Below are positions 1 through 5,711 of a DNA stretch of 8,655 nucleotides, piece after piece; position 1 is the stretch's first letter; every line of letters begins with the position of its first letter. The stretch covers positions 1 through 8,655 of the forward strand of contig CALZAG010000064.1 in assembly GCA_945613045.1 (NCBI GenBank), written 5' to 3'. The notes beneath the pieces were generated by a model that did not search any database, was not told the DNA's origin, and worked only from the letters and a program-made list of their open reading frames with translations. The translations under genes were made by a program, and so were the position numbers. This DNA comes from an uncultured Clostridia bacterium. GTDB taxonomy: Bacteria > Bacillota > Clostridia > Oscillospirales > Oscillospiraceae.

Positions 1-27
1 TCAGGCGTGTTTTCTTGTTTTCTGCTG

Positions 28-486
28 TCAGCGGCCGAGGTTTTTCTGCGCCCATAGCTTCAGGGAGTCTGCGCCGTAGCTTATTTTGTCCAGCGTTTCG
101 ATTATCCTTTCAAGCTCCGGCAGCTCCGAGGCGTCGATGCGCCCGTCCTCAAGGATATCGTAAATGCTGCCCTCGACCCGCTCGAGCGCGTGCAACGAGC
201 TCATAAGGGACACGGATATCCTGTCCAGATCGTCGCTTATCAGCGTGGGAGTGCCCTCGCCGAGAGGACACTGGGTGCTGCAATAGTGGTTGCACAGCTC
301 CGGCGCTCCGTATACATCCGCCATGCGCAGAACGTCCTCGGGATTGGGCAGCTTCTGATCCTTTTCAATGGCAAGCAGGCGCGTGCGCTCGATGTTCACA
401 AGCTCCTGCGCGCTCTCGCAGCTTGCCAGCCTCGGCTCTTTTTCCGCGGCGGCCTTCCTCGCCGCCCTGTATATGTTATAGGACAT
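28..486 (-). CDS. XRE-type helix-turn-helix regulator with a Cys cluster (152 aa)
   Basis: Probable cytoplasmic DNA-binding regulator. Residues about 5-60 have the layout of an XRE/Cro helix-turn-helix: an amphipathic first helix (YRAARKAAAEKEP), then SAQELVNIERTRLLAIEKD and the typical closing stretch LPNPEDVLRMADVYGAPEL. The middle helices are degenerate compared with textbook members, so the fold is inferred from the overall pattern. Next comes a Cys cluster, C65-x3-C69-x3-C73 (ELCNHYC..QCPLG), with one more Cys at 23, which could bind metal or respond to redox. Residues about 80-150 are charged and helical (ISDDLDRI, LERVEGSIYDILEDG, LERIIETLDKI), suited to dimerisation. The ATG start has an AGGGGG ribosome binding site 8 nt upstream. 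The gene lies 85 bp downstream of the permease gene on the same strand but has its own candidate promoter inside a 13-bp inverted repeat, which suggests autoregulation. Target genes are unknown. Confidence 0.8.
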   Translation of the reverse strand: MSYNIYRAARKAAAEKEPRLASCESAQELVNIERTRLLAIEKDQKLPNPEDVLRMADVYGAPELCNHYCSTQCPLGEGTPTLISDDLDRISVSLMSSLHALERVEGSIYDILEDGRIDASELPELERIIETLDKISYGADSLKLWAQKNLGR

Positions 487-490
487 ATCA

Positions 491-537
491 ATATCCCCCT
501 GTGCTGTACTGCCTTACAGTATATCACAGGGGGATAT
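491..537. repeat. Perfect 13-bp inverted repeat over the XRE gene promoter and RBS (candidate operator)
   Basis: The arm at 491-503 (atatccccctgtg) is repeated perfectly inverted at 525-537, with a 21-bp spacer. The spacer contains a smaller inverted repeat, ctgta at 504-508 and tacag at 515-519. Read on the minus strand, the first arm (537-525) falls between the candidate -35 and -10, and the second arm (503-491) contains the ribosome binding site of the XRE gene. This placement suits a repressor operator, probably for the XRE protein itself (inference). No T-tract follows either arm, so a terminator is unlikely. Confidence 0.7.
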
Positions 538-547
538 ATCATAACAA
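518..547 (-). promoter_or_regulatory. Candidate sigma-70-type promoter of the XRE gene
   Basis: On the minus strand, TTGTTA (542-547) and TATACT (518-523) are separated by 18 bp. The predicted transcript would start near 511, giving a leader of roughly 25 nt before the ATG at 486. The -10 lies in the spacer of the 13-bp inverted repeat. The -35 is only a partial match, which would suit a regulated promoter. Confidence 0.5.
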
Positions 548-571
548 CACCTTTTAAGCGGGTGCGCGTGC

Positions 572-2596
572 TCAGCTTACGATGTTGTAATACGCGTTTG
601 AGGTCACGCGGAAGACGACGGCGTAGAGCAATGCAAAGACGCCGAAGCTTATCGCGGTCGTGCCTATCAGCAGGGGCAGGTTGCTGAGATTGAAGAGCAT
701 AAGCAGCTTATGGATAAAGGGGAAGGCAAAGCCCAGATGCAGCCCCGCGAAGATAAGCGGCAGGAAAAACACCGTTAAAAGCTGGGAGTTTATGCTGCTT
801 CGTATCTCCTTTTTCGTCATGCCCACGTTCTGCATGATCTCAAAGCGGCGGCGGTCCTCATAGCCCTCGGATATCTGCTTGTAGTAGATTATCAGAACGG
901 CGGCGCAGATAAAGGCGATGCTGAGCATGATGCCGAGGAAGAACAGCCCGCCGAACATGCCGTAAAAATCGGCTCTGTTGGCGGCAAGCGACTCCCTTGA
1001 ATAGTACAGGTAACCGCCGGTTTGGCTGCACTCTGAAAGCCGCTCCCCTATACGCTCGCACATCGCTGTCTCCTCCTCGTCGGAAACGGGGGTGTCAAAG
1101 GCGTAGTTCCAGCTCAGGCTCGCCGGCTCATCGCCGCTGCTGCTGACGGCGCCGCCGAGCTTTGCGACTGTATCCGCAAAATCGGGCACGATCACGAACA
1201 CCGTGGGCGCGATGGAGGCCATGGCGCTGCCGTCGGCGATCGGAAAGCTGTCGAGCACTTTCTTTACCCTGAAGGAAACAAGCTCGTCCACGGCGAAGGT
1301 CTTGTCGGTGTAGTCCATGCGATAGGCGTAAATCATAGCCTCGTCGGAGCCGAGGCTCTCGTTTGTCCCGGCAATCGCGTTATAGTCCGCAAGGGGAACG
1401 ATATAGACCTCGGCAACATAGTCGTAGGTGGTCATGGCGGTGCTGTAGATCGAGGCTTCGCTGAGATCCAGAATGCCGTTCTCAAGACTGCCGACAAGAC
1501 TTGCACAGCGGTAGTCGAGAATGTTCTCCGTCTCTGCTCCTCCGACGGCGGCGGATATCTCGCCGCGCAGCGCGGAGATGTTTTCGTCCGTCATGCTGTC
1601 AAGCCCCGAATAGGACGCGCTGATGCTGATATCCCGGGGATACCGGTCTCTAAGGGCGTCCTCCGCGCCGAAATACAGGCAGGTGGTGGAGGATATCATG
1701 ACCAGCACCATGGTCGCAAGGATGCAGATGGAGGCAAGGCCCGCGCCGTTGCGCTTCATGCGGTAGACCATGGACGAAACGGAGACGAAGTGGTTTTTCT
1801 TGTAGTAATAGCGCTTGTTCTTCTGCAGCAGGCGGCATATCCACACCGAGCCCGCGATGAAAATGAGATAGGTCGCAACGATGACCATTATGACCGCGAT
1901 GAAGAACAGGGAAAGCGCGGTGAGAGGGGTCTTGATGCTGACGGCGATGTAGTATGCCGCCGCGAGAATAACGATCCCCGCCAGGCCAAAAAGCCAGTTG
2001 GCCCTGGGCGGCTTTTCGCCGAAATTTTCGCTTTTGACAAGCTCCGAAGCGCTGCTCCTGCGTATTTTTATCAGGGAATTGATGTATATCAGCAGGAAGA
2101 TGCCGCAGAAAAACATTACGGTAAATTCAAGCGCCTTGACTGAGATCCTCAGGTCAAGATCCGTATCCCCGCCCATGATGTTCACAAGGCCGAGCTCGGC
2201 GAGCTTTGAAAGCGCAATGCCCAGAAACAGACCGCCGGCAAGGGAGATGAGCGCGTTTATGAGCGCCTCCCAGGCCAGAACGCGGGAGATGTTGCCCTTG
2301 TTCATGCCCAGAACGTTGTACAGGCCAAACTCCTTGAATCTGCGGCGGACGAGGAAGGAATTGGTGTAGAACAGAAACAGCAGCGAGAACACACCCATGA
2401 CGAACGAGCCGAGGCTGAGTGTCATGGTCACGGAGGCCGAGCTGGGTATCAGCTTGAGGGCGGGCGAGTCGGCAAGGTGCATCAGAATGTAAAACATCGC
2501 CGTCATGCCGATGCAGGCGAGGGTATAGGGGAGATACAGCTTGCTGTTTTTGCGCATCCCGCTCCATGCAAGCCTTGGATAAAAGCCGCGCTTCAT
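572..2596 (-). CDS. BceB-type ABC transporter permease, FtsX family (674 aa)
   Basis: Membrane subunit of a BceAB-type ABC transporter; this family frees or removes cell-wall-active peptide antibiotics from lipid II-cycle intermediates and signals to a partner kinase. The layout is right for the family: one N-terminal membrane segment (about 21-40), a first FtsX block (about 60-180) with the typical cytoplasmic turn RRRFKEFGLYNVLGM, further helices at about 202-220, 226-253 and 287-307, then a large extracytoplasmic domain (about 310-547), then the C-terminal FtsX block (about 548-668) with RRRFEIMQNVGMTKKEI. Ten membrane segments fit, and 674 aa is normal for BceB (about 650 aa). The extracytoplasmic domain sets substrate specificity in the family and cannot be read from sequence here. 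The ATG overlaps the ATPase stop codon (ATGA), so translation is coupled; only AAGGA directly against the start is visible upstream. Confidence 0.93.
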   Translation of the reverse strand: MKRGFYPRLAWSGMRKNSKLYLPYTLACIGMTAMFYILMHLADSPALKLIPSSASVTMTLSLGSFVMGVFSLLFLFYTNSFLVRRRFKEFGLYNVLGMNKGNISRVLAWEALINALISLAGGLFLGIALSKLAELGLVNIMGGDTDLDLRISVKALEFTVMFFCGIFLLIYINSLIKIRRSSASELVKSENFGEKPPRANWLFGLAGIVILAAAYYIAVSIKTPLTALSLFFIAVIMVIVATYLIFIAGSVWICRLLQKNKRYYYKKNHFVSVSSMVYRMKRNGAGLASICILATMVLVMISSTTCLYFGAEDALRDRYPRDISISASYSGLDSMTDENISALRGEISAAVGGAETENILDYRCASLVGSLENGILDLSEASIYSTAMTTYDYVAEVYIVPLADYNAIAGTNESLGSDEAMIYAYRMDYTDKTFAVDELVSFRVKKVLDSFPIADGSAMASIAPTVFVIVPDFADTVAKLGGAVSSSGDEPASLSWNYAFDTPVSDEEETAMCERIGERLSECSQTGGYLYYSRESLAANRADFYGMFGGLFFLGIMLSIAFICAAVLIIYYKQISEGYEDRRRFEIMQNVGMTKKEIRSSINSQLLTVFFLPLIFAGLHLGFAFPFIHKLLMLFNLSNLPLLIGTTAISFGVFALLYAVVFRVTSNAYYNIVS

Positions 2597-3357
2597 TCCT
2601 TATCACCGCCCGTCGCAAGCATCGTCAGGGTGTCGGATATCTTCTGGTAAAGCTGCTGGTCGCTGCTCTGTCCGCGGTAGATCTGGTGGAACACCTCGCC
2701 GTCTTTAATAAACAGCACGCGTCCTGCGTGAGAGGCCGCCTTGACCGAGTGGGTCACCATGAGGATGGTCTGGCCCCTGCCGTTTATCTGGCCGAACAGC
2801 CGCAGCAGCTCGTCGGTGGATCTGGAGTCGAGCGCGCCGGTGGGCTCGTCGGCAAGGATGATGCGGGGGTTTGTTATGAGTGCGCGGGCAACGGCGGCGC
2901 GCTGCTTCTGACCGCCGGACACCTCATAGGGATACTTTTTCAGCAGCTCGGATATCCCAAGCTCCTTCGCCACGGGGATGATGCGCGAGTGCATCTCGTC
3001 GTAGCTCTTTCCCGCGAGCACCAGAGGCAGGAAAATGTTGTCCTCAAGGGTGAAGGTATCGAGGAGGTTAAACTCCTGAAACACGAAGCCGAGATTGTCG
3101 CGGCGGAAGTTGGCGGCCTCGCTCTCCTTTATCCTGGTAAGCTCTCTGCCGTCAAGGGTCACGGTGCCGGAGGTGGGCTTGTCCAGAGCGGCGAGGATGT
3201 TCAGCAGCGTGGTCTTGCCGGAGCCGGACTCGCCCATGATGGCGACGTACTCGCCCTCCTCGACGCTGAAATTGACGTTCCTGAGCGCCTCGACCTTGTT
3301 TCCGCCGAAGCGGGTGGTATATATTTTCTTCAGATTTTCAACAGTCAGTATGCTCAT
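2593..3357 (-). CDS. BceA-type ABC transporter ATP-binding protein (254 aa)
   Basis: ATPase subunit that powers the adjacent FtsX-type permease at the inner face of the membrane (MacB/LolD/BceA branch). All nucleotide-binding motifs are intact: Walker A GESGSGKT (42-49), Q-loop Q94 in FVFQEFNLLD, signature VSGGQKQR (146-153), Walker B IILADEP (166-172), D-loop ALDS (about 175-178) and switch His203 in VTHS. The length, about 250 aa, is normal. The start is the ATG at 3355-3357, with AAGGAG 7 nt upstream (3365-3370). It follows a 106-bp gap after the kinase gene that holds a BceR-type operator candidate, so the two transporter genes probably form an inducible unit within the run. The stop overlaps the permease start by 4 bp. 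Confidence 0.95.
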   Translation of the reverse strand: MSILTVENLKKIYTTRFGGNKVEALRNVNFSVEEGEYVAIMGESGSGKTTLLNILAALDKPTSGTVTLDGRELTRIKESEAANFRRDNLGFVFQEFNLLDTFTLEDNIFLPLVLAGKSYDEMHSRIIPVAKELGISELLKKYPYEVSGGQKQRAAVARALITNPRIILADEPTGALDSRSTDELLRLFGQINGRGQTILMVTHSVKAASHAGRVLFIKDGEVFHQIYRGQSSDQQLYQKISDTLTMLATGGDKE

Positions 3358-3364
3358 GTCATTG

Positions 3365-3370
3365 CTCCTT
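3365..3370 (-). promoter_or_regulatory. Ribosome binding site of the BceA-type ATPase gene
   Basis: AAGGAG on the minus strand, 7 nt before the ATG at 3357. It fixes the start of the ATPase gene and shows that translation begins independently of the upstream kinase gene. Confidence 0.8.
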
Positions 3371-3385
3371 TCATCTTACGGACTC

Positions 3386-3414
3386 ATTCTACGGCAAAGG
3401 GAAATGCAAAACCA
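3386..3414 (-). promoter_or_regulatory. Possible weak promoter upstream of the transporter genes
   Basis: On the minus strand, TAGAAT (3386-3391) is a fair -10 box. Seventeen bp upstream is TGGTTT (3409-3414), a poor -35. A poor -35 is expected where a response regulator activates from further upstream, as BceR-type regulators do. The candidate operator at 3446-3459 lies about 55 bp upstream of the -10. This is a tentative call. Confidence 0.35.
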
Positions 3415-3438
3415 TCGATTAGGCTTACATTTCCCTTT
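3396..3438. repeat. Perfect 11-bp inverted repeat between kinase and transporter genes
   Basis: aaagggaaatg (3396-3406) is repeated perfectly inverted as catttcccttt (3428-3438), with a 21-bp spacer; arm centres are 32 bp apart, about three helical turns. It sits between the candidate BceR-type site and the -10 box. It could be a second protein-binding site or an RNA hairpin in transcripts reading through from the kinase gene. The stem is A/T-rich and no clean T-run follows it in the minus direction, so an intrinsic terminator is unlikely. Confidence 0.6.
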
Positions 3439-3445
3439 TCATTTC

Positions 3446-3459
3446 TAACATAATTGTCA
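3446..3459 (-). promoter_or_regulatory. Candidate BceR-type operator (TGACA-N4-TGTTA)
   Basis: The minus strand reads TGACA ATTA TGTTA, an inverted repeat close to the TNACA-N4-TGTAA consensus known for BceR-type regulators, with one deviation in the last half-site. It lies 4 bp beyond the kinase stop codon and 88 bp before the ATPase start, which is where the response regulator of this same cluster would be expected to bind to induce the transporter genes. Binding by that regulator is inference. Confidence 0.55.
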
Positions 3460-3463
3460 CAAA

Positions 3464-4453
3464 TCACTCGGCAGAGAGCTTATACTGACTCAGATCAATG
3501 CGTATTTCCGTGCCGATGCCGGGCTCGGAGACGGCGCTGATGCCGTGGCCGAGGCGGCGGCATATGCTGCGGCAGAGGTACAGCCCCAGCCCGCTGGCGG
3601 TCTTATCCGTTCTGCCGTTATAGCCCGTGTAGCCCTTTTCAAATATCCTCGGCAGATCCTCGGGCGCGATGCCTATGCCGGTATCGCGGATGCACAGGGT
3701 CTTAGGCTCGGCCATATATATCCTGACGCTGCCGGAGGGGGTGTACTTGAGGGCGTTGGACAAAATCTGCTCGATGACGAAGCAGAGCCATTTCTCGTCG
3801 CTTATGACGGTCGCGTTCGTCGGCTCAAACTCAAGGCTTATCCTTCGGCCGATAAACTCTCCGGCGAATTTCCGCACAGACTGTCGAATAAGCAAATCGA
3901 GCTCGTATTCCCTTATAACATAGTCGCTCGTGTCCGAATCGAGCCTGAGATACGCCAGCGCCATCTCAACATACTGCTCTATCCTGCCCAGCTCCGCAAG
4001 CATCTGGCGCGACAGGGGAGAGTCCTCGCTCTGCAGGCTCAGGCGCATGGAGGCGATGGGCGTTTTTATCTGATGCGCCCAGACGGTGTAGTAATCCGTC
4101 ATATCCGCATAGCTGCGCTCGGCCTCGGCGCGAAGCTGTGCGCTGCTCTCGGCAAGGATGCCGATTATGCGCCGGTAGTCGGCGTCGTCGATGCTCTTTT
4201 CCGGAGGCAGGGCGTCGGGTTCGGCGGCGCTCACCTCGTTCAGGGCGGAGAGCTGCTCATGCTTTGCCTTCACCCTGCCGAAGTCTGTCGCCGTAAGCAG
4301 CGCGATAAGCAGCAGGCTCAGGCCGGCGGGGTATATGACCGCCAGCAGCGGCAGGTGATACAGCGCAAAGCACACCGCGAATATGGCAAAAAACCCGACG
4401 GCGGCGATTATCAGCTTAATATGCTGTTTTAAATATGCTGCAAATAGCTTCAT
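3464..4453 (-). CDS. BceS-type intramembrane-sensing histidine kinase (329 aa)
   Basis: Membrane sensor kinase that phosphorylates the response regulator encoded just upstream. Two hydrophobic segments (about 13-32 and 35-54) are joined by only a few residues, so there is no real extracellular sensor; in this family the transporter itself acts as the sensor. The H-box is YYTVWAHQIKTPIA with His127. The N-box has Asn233 (EQILSNALKYTP), the G1 box is DTGIGI (257-262) and the G2 box GLGLYL (288-293). The stretch IFEKGYTGYNGR (270-281) before the G2 box is characteristic of the BceS group. The length of about 330 aa is usual. It starts 4 bp after the regulator stop codon, with GGAG inside the end of that gene, so the two are co-translated. 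Confidence 0.94.
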   Translation of the reverse strand: MKLFAAYLKQHIKLIIAAVGFFAIFAVCFALYHLPLLAVIYPAGLSLLLIALLTATDFGRVKAKHEQLSALNEVSAAEPDALPPEKSIDDADYRRIIGILAESSAQLRAEAERSYADMTDYYTVWAHQIKTPIASMRLSLQSEDSPLSRQMLAELGRIEQYVEMALAYLRLDSDTSDYVIREYELDLLIRQSVRKFAGEFIGRRISLEFEPTNATVISDEKWLCFVIEQILSNALKYTPSGSVRIYMAEPKTLCIRDTGIGIAPEDLPRIFEKGYTGYNGRTDKTASGLGLYLCRSICRRLGHGISAVSEPGIGTEIRIDLSQYKLSAE

Positions 4454-4457
4454 TGCG

Positions 4458-5129
4458 CTACTCCACTATATATCCCACGCCGAACTTCGTTGCGATGAAG
4501 CCCGCGAGCCCCGCGGCGTCGAGCTTTTTCCGCAGTCTGCCGACGTTCACCGTCAGGGTGTTCTCATCGACGAAGCTGTCGGTCTCCCATAGCCGCTCCA
4601 TGAGCTTTTCGCGGCTGACGACCCTGCCCTTGTTCTCCATGAGGCACAGCAGGATGCGGTATTCGTTCTTCGTAAGGGCTATCCTCTCGCCCCCGTAGGT
4701 GAGGGAGTTATCGCCCGTGTCGAGGAACGCGCCGCGGTGCTCCAGCAGCGGCACGGCGGCGGCAAAATCATAGCTGCGGCGCAGCAGCGCCTGTATCTTC
4801 GCCATTAGCACGCTGCCGTCAAAGGGCTTGGCTATGAAATCATCCGCGCCCATGCTCATCGCCATGACGATGTTCATGTTGTCCGCGGCCGAGGATATGA
4901 AGATTATCGGCACCCTGGACAGCCTGCGTATCTCGCCGCACCAGTGATAGCCGTTAAAAAAGGGCAGCGTTATATCCAGAAGCACAAGATGCGGCTGCAC
5001 CCGCGCAAATTCCCCGAGCACATCGCGGAAATCCTCCGCGCACACAGCCTCGAGGCTCCACATCTCCGCCTGCGCCTTTATCGCAGCGGCGATACCCCTG
5101 TCATCCTCAACTATCAGTATCCTGTACAT
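4458..5129 (-). CDS. BceR-type (OmpR family) response regulator (223 aa)
   Basis: Cytoplasmic transcriptional regulator. Receiver domain at about 1-115: acidic pocket D9-D10 (VEDD), phospho-acceptor D52 (LVLLDITLPFFNG), the switch serines near 79-80 (IFISSA) and the invariant K101 in FIAKPF. A winged-helix OmpR/PhoB DNA-binding domain follows at about 128-222, with recognition helix around VDENTLTVNVGRLRKKL (188-203) and the closing GVGYIVE wing. This recognition segment is typical of BceR-like regulators. The ATG overlaps the stop of the upstream Cys-rich gene (TAATG on the minus strand). A GGAGG lies 15 nt upstream, too far to be ideal, so coupling to the upstream gene probably matters. The likely target is the transporter gene pair, via the site at 3446-3459. 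Confidence 0.94.
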   Translation of the reverse strand: MYRILIVEDDRGIAAAIKAQAEMWSLEAVCAEDFRDVLGEFARVQPHLVLLDITLPFFNGYHWCGEIRRLSRVPIIFISSAADNMNIVMAMSMGADDFIAKPFDGSVLMAKIQALLRRSYDFAAAVPLLEHRGAFLDTGDNSLTYGGERIALTKNEYRILLCLMENKGRVVSREKLMERLWETDSFVDENTLTVNVGRLRKKLDAAGLAGFIATKFGVGYIVE

Positions 5130-5539
5130 TATTTCAATTCCCGTCCTCCGGCGCGGAAGCTCTCCTCCAGCAGCTCGGCGGCGTCCTCCACGCAGCCCCG
5201 GCAGCTGCGCAGCACAACTCCGGTGTCCCTGCCCTTGAGCTCGCGGCAGTAAACCGAGCCGTTTTTCGCCCTGAAGCTCTCCAGGAGCTTTGCCGCCGCC
5301 ACGGCGTTTTTGCCCTCCATATCCGCGGGATTTTCGGGGTCGAGCGCCCCGTCCCTGTAGTTCATCGCCGCGACCGCGCCCATCAGCGCGCCGCAGTATT
5401 TGTAGGCTCCGCCGCCATAGCGGCGCGTAAGGCTTTTCACGGCGTCAATATCCGCCTCATCGCAGAAGGCGCAGGCCACCGCCTGAGCGCAGTTGCAGCC
5501 CGAGGAATGGAATTTTGCGGCTGTTTCTTTCTTGTTCAT
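5129..5539 (-). CDS. C_GCAxxG_C_C family putative redox-active protein (136 aa)
   Basis: Small soluble Cys-rich protein of the C_GCAxxG_C_C family, described only as putatively redox-active; its reaction is not known. Visible Cys: C15 and C17 (SSGCNCAQAV), C23, C26, C49 in the family hallmark YCGALMGA, C98 (VYCREL), and C113/C116 (SCRGCVEDAAELLEE) at the C-terminal end. The count and spacing suggest thiol chemistry or metal/cluster binding. There is no signal peptide or membrane segment. Length is typical (about 130-150 aa). The ATG at 5539 has AGGAGA 6 nt upstream and a strong promoter further out. As first gene it overlaps the response regulator start (TAATG), so it is transcribed and translationally coupled with a Bce-type system. 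Its role there is unknown; sensing or protecting against an oxidising or thiol-reactive stress is one possibility. Confidence 0.88.
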   Translation of the reverse strand: MNKKETAAKFHSSGCNCAQAVACAFCDEADIDAVKSLTRRYGGGAYKYCGALMGAVAAMNYRDGALDPENPADMEGKNAVAAAKLLESFRAKNGSVYCRELKGRDTGVVLRSCRGCVEDAAELLEESFRAGGRELK

Positions 5540-5571
5540 CGCAATTCTCCTGTTATCATATATATGGCGAT

Positions 5572-5600
5572 ATCATACTCCATCCGCCGCCCCATGTCAA
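5572..5600 (-). promoter_or_regulatory. Strong promoter of the Cys-rich gene / BceRS operon
   Basis: On the minus strand, TTGACA (5595-5600) is a perfect -35 and TATGAT (5572-5577) a near-perfect -10, with a 17-bp spacer. The transcript would start near 5565, about 26 nt before the ATG at 5539. No other convincing promoter is visible before the response regulator or kinase, so this one should drive all three genes and, with read-through, the transporter. Confidence 0.8.
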
Positions 5601-5639
5601 AGAAAAACGGACAGGCGCCGACAAAGCCTTGTGATTATC

Positions 5640-5668
5640 TTGACACTCCGGGGCAAACATACTATACT
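5640..5668 (+). promoter_or_regulatory. Strong promoter of the dehydratase operon
   Basis: TTGACA (5640-5645) and TATACT (5663-5668) are separated by exactly 17 bp, close to the sigma-70/sigma-A consensus. The transcript would start near 5675, leaving a leader of about 37 nt before the ATG at 5712. A second TATACT (5674-5679) lies 11 bp further on without a matching -35. The -35 boxes of this promoter and the minus-strand one are 39 bp apart. Confidence 0.85.
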
Positions 5669-5701
5669 TTCTATATACTGACAATGCGAAAATACATATG
5701 T

Positions 5702-5707
5702 GGAGGG
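5702..5707 (+). promoter_or_regulatory. Ribosome binding site that decides the start of the first dehydratase gene
   Basis: GGAGGG lies 4 nt before the ATG at 5712. A GTG in the same frame at 5700 would extend the protein by four residues, but it overlaps this Shine-Dalgarno sequence and has none of its own, so the ATG at 5712 is preferred. Confidence 0.8.
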
Positions 5708-5711
5708 AAAT

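Noticed and set aside
491..537. The inverted repeat after the permease gene as a transcription terminator
   Set aside because: The stem is long, but neither strand has a T-run after it, and it coincides with a promoter and ribosome site, which fits an operator better.
2566..3453. 295-codon plus-strand frame opposite the ABC ATPase gene
   Set aside because: It runs antisense to an ATPase with every catalytic motif intact; its translation shows no domain.
3545..4432. 295-codon plus-strand frame opposite the histidine kinase gene
   Set aside because: Antisense shadow of a complete kinase; the translation is Ala/Arg/Gln-rich without motifs.
5614..5628. Second BceR-type site between the divergent promoters (ACA...TGT)
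   Set aside because: The ACA and TGT half-sites are separated by 6 bp instead of 4, and the outer bases do not fit the consensus.
5700..5711. GTG start at 5700 for the first dehydratase subunit
   Set aside because: The GTG overlaps the GGAGGG ribosome binding site, which is correctly spaced for the ATG at 5712.
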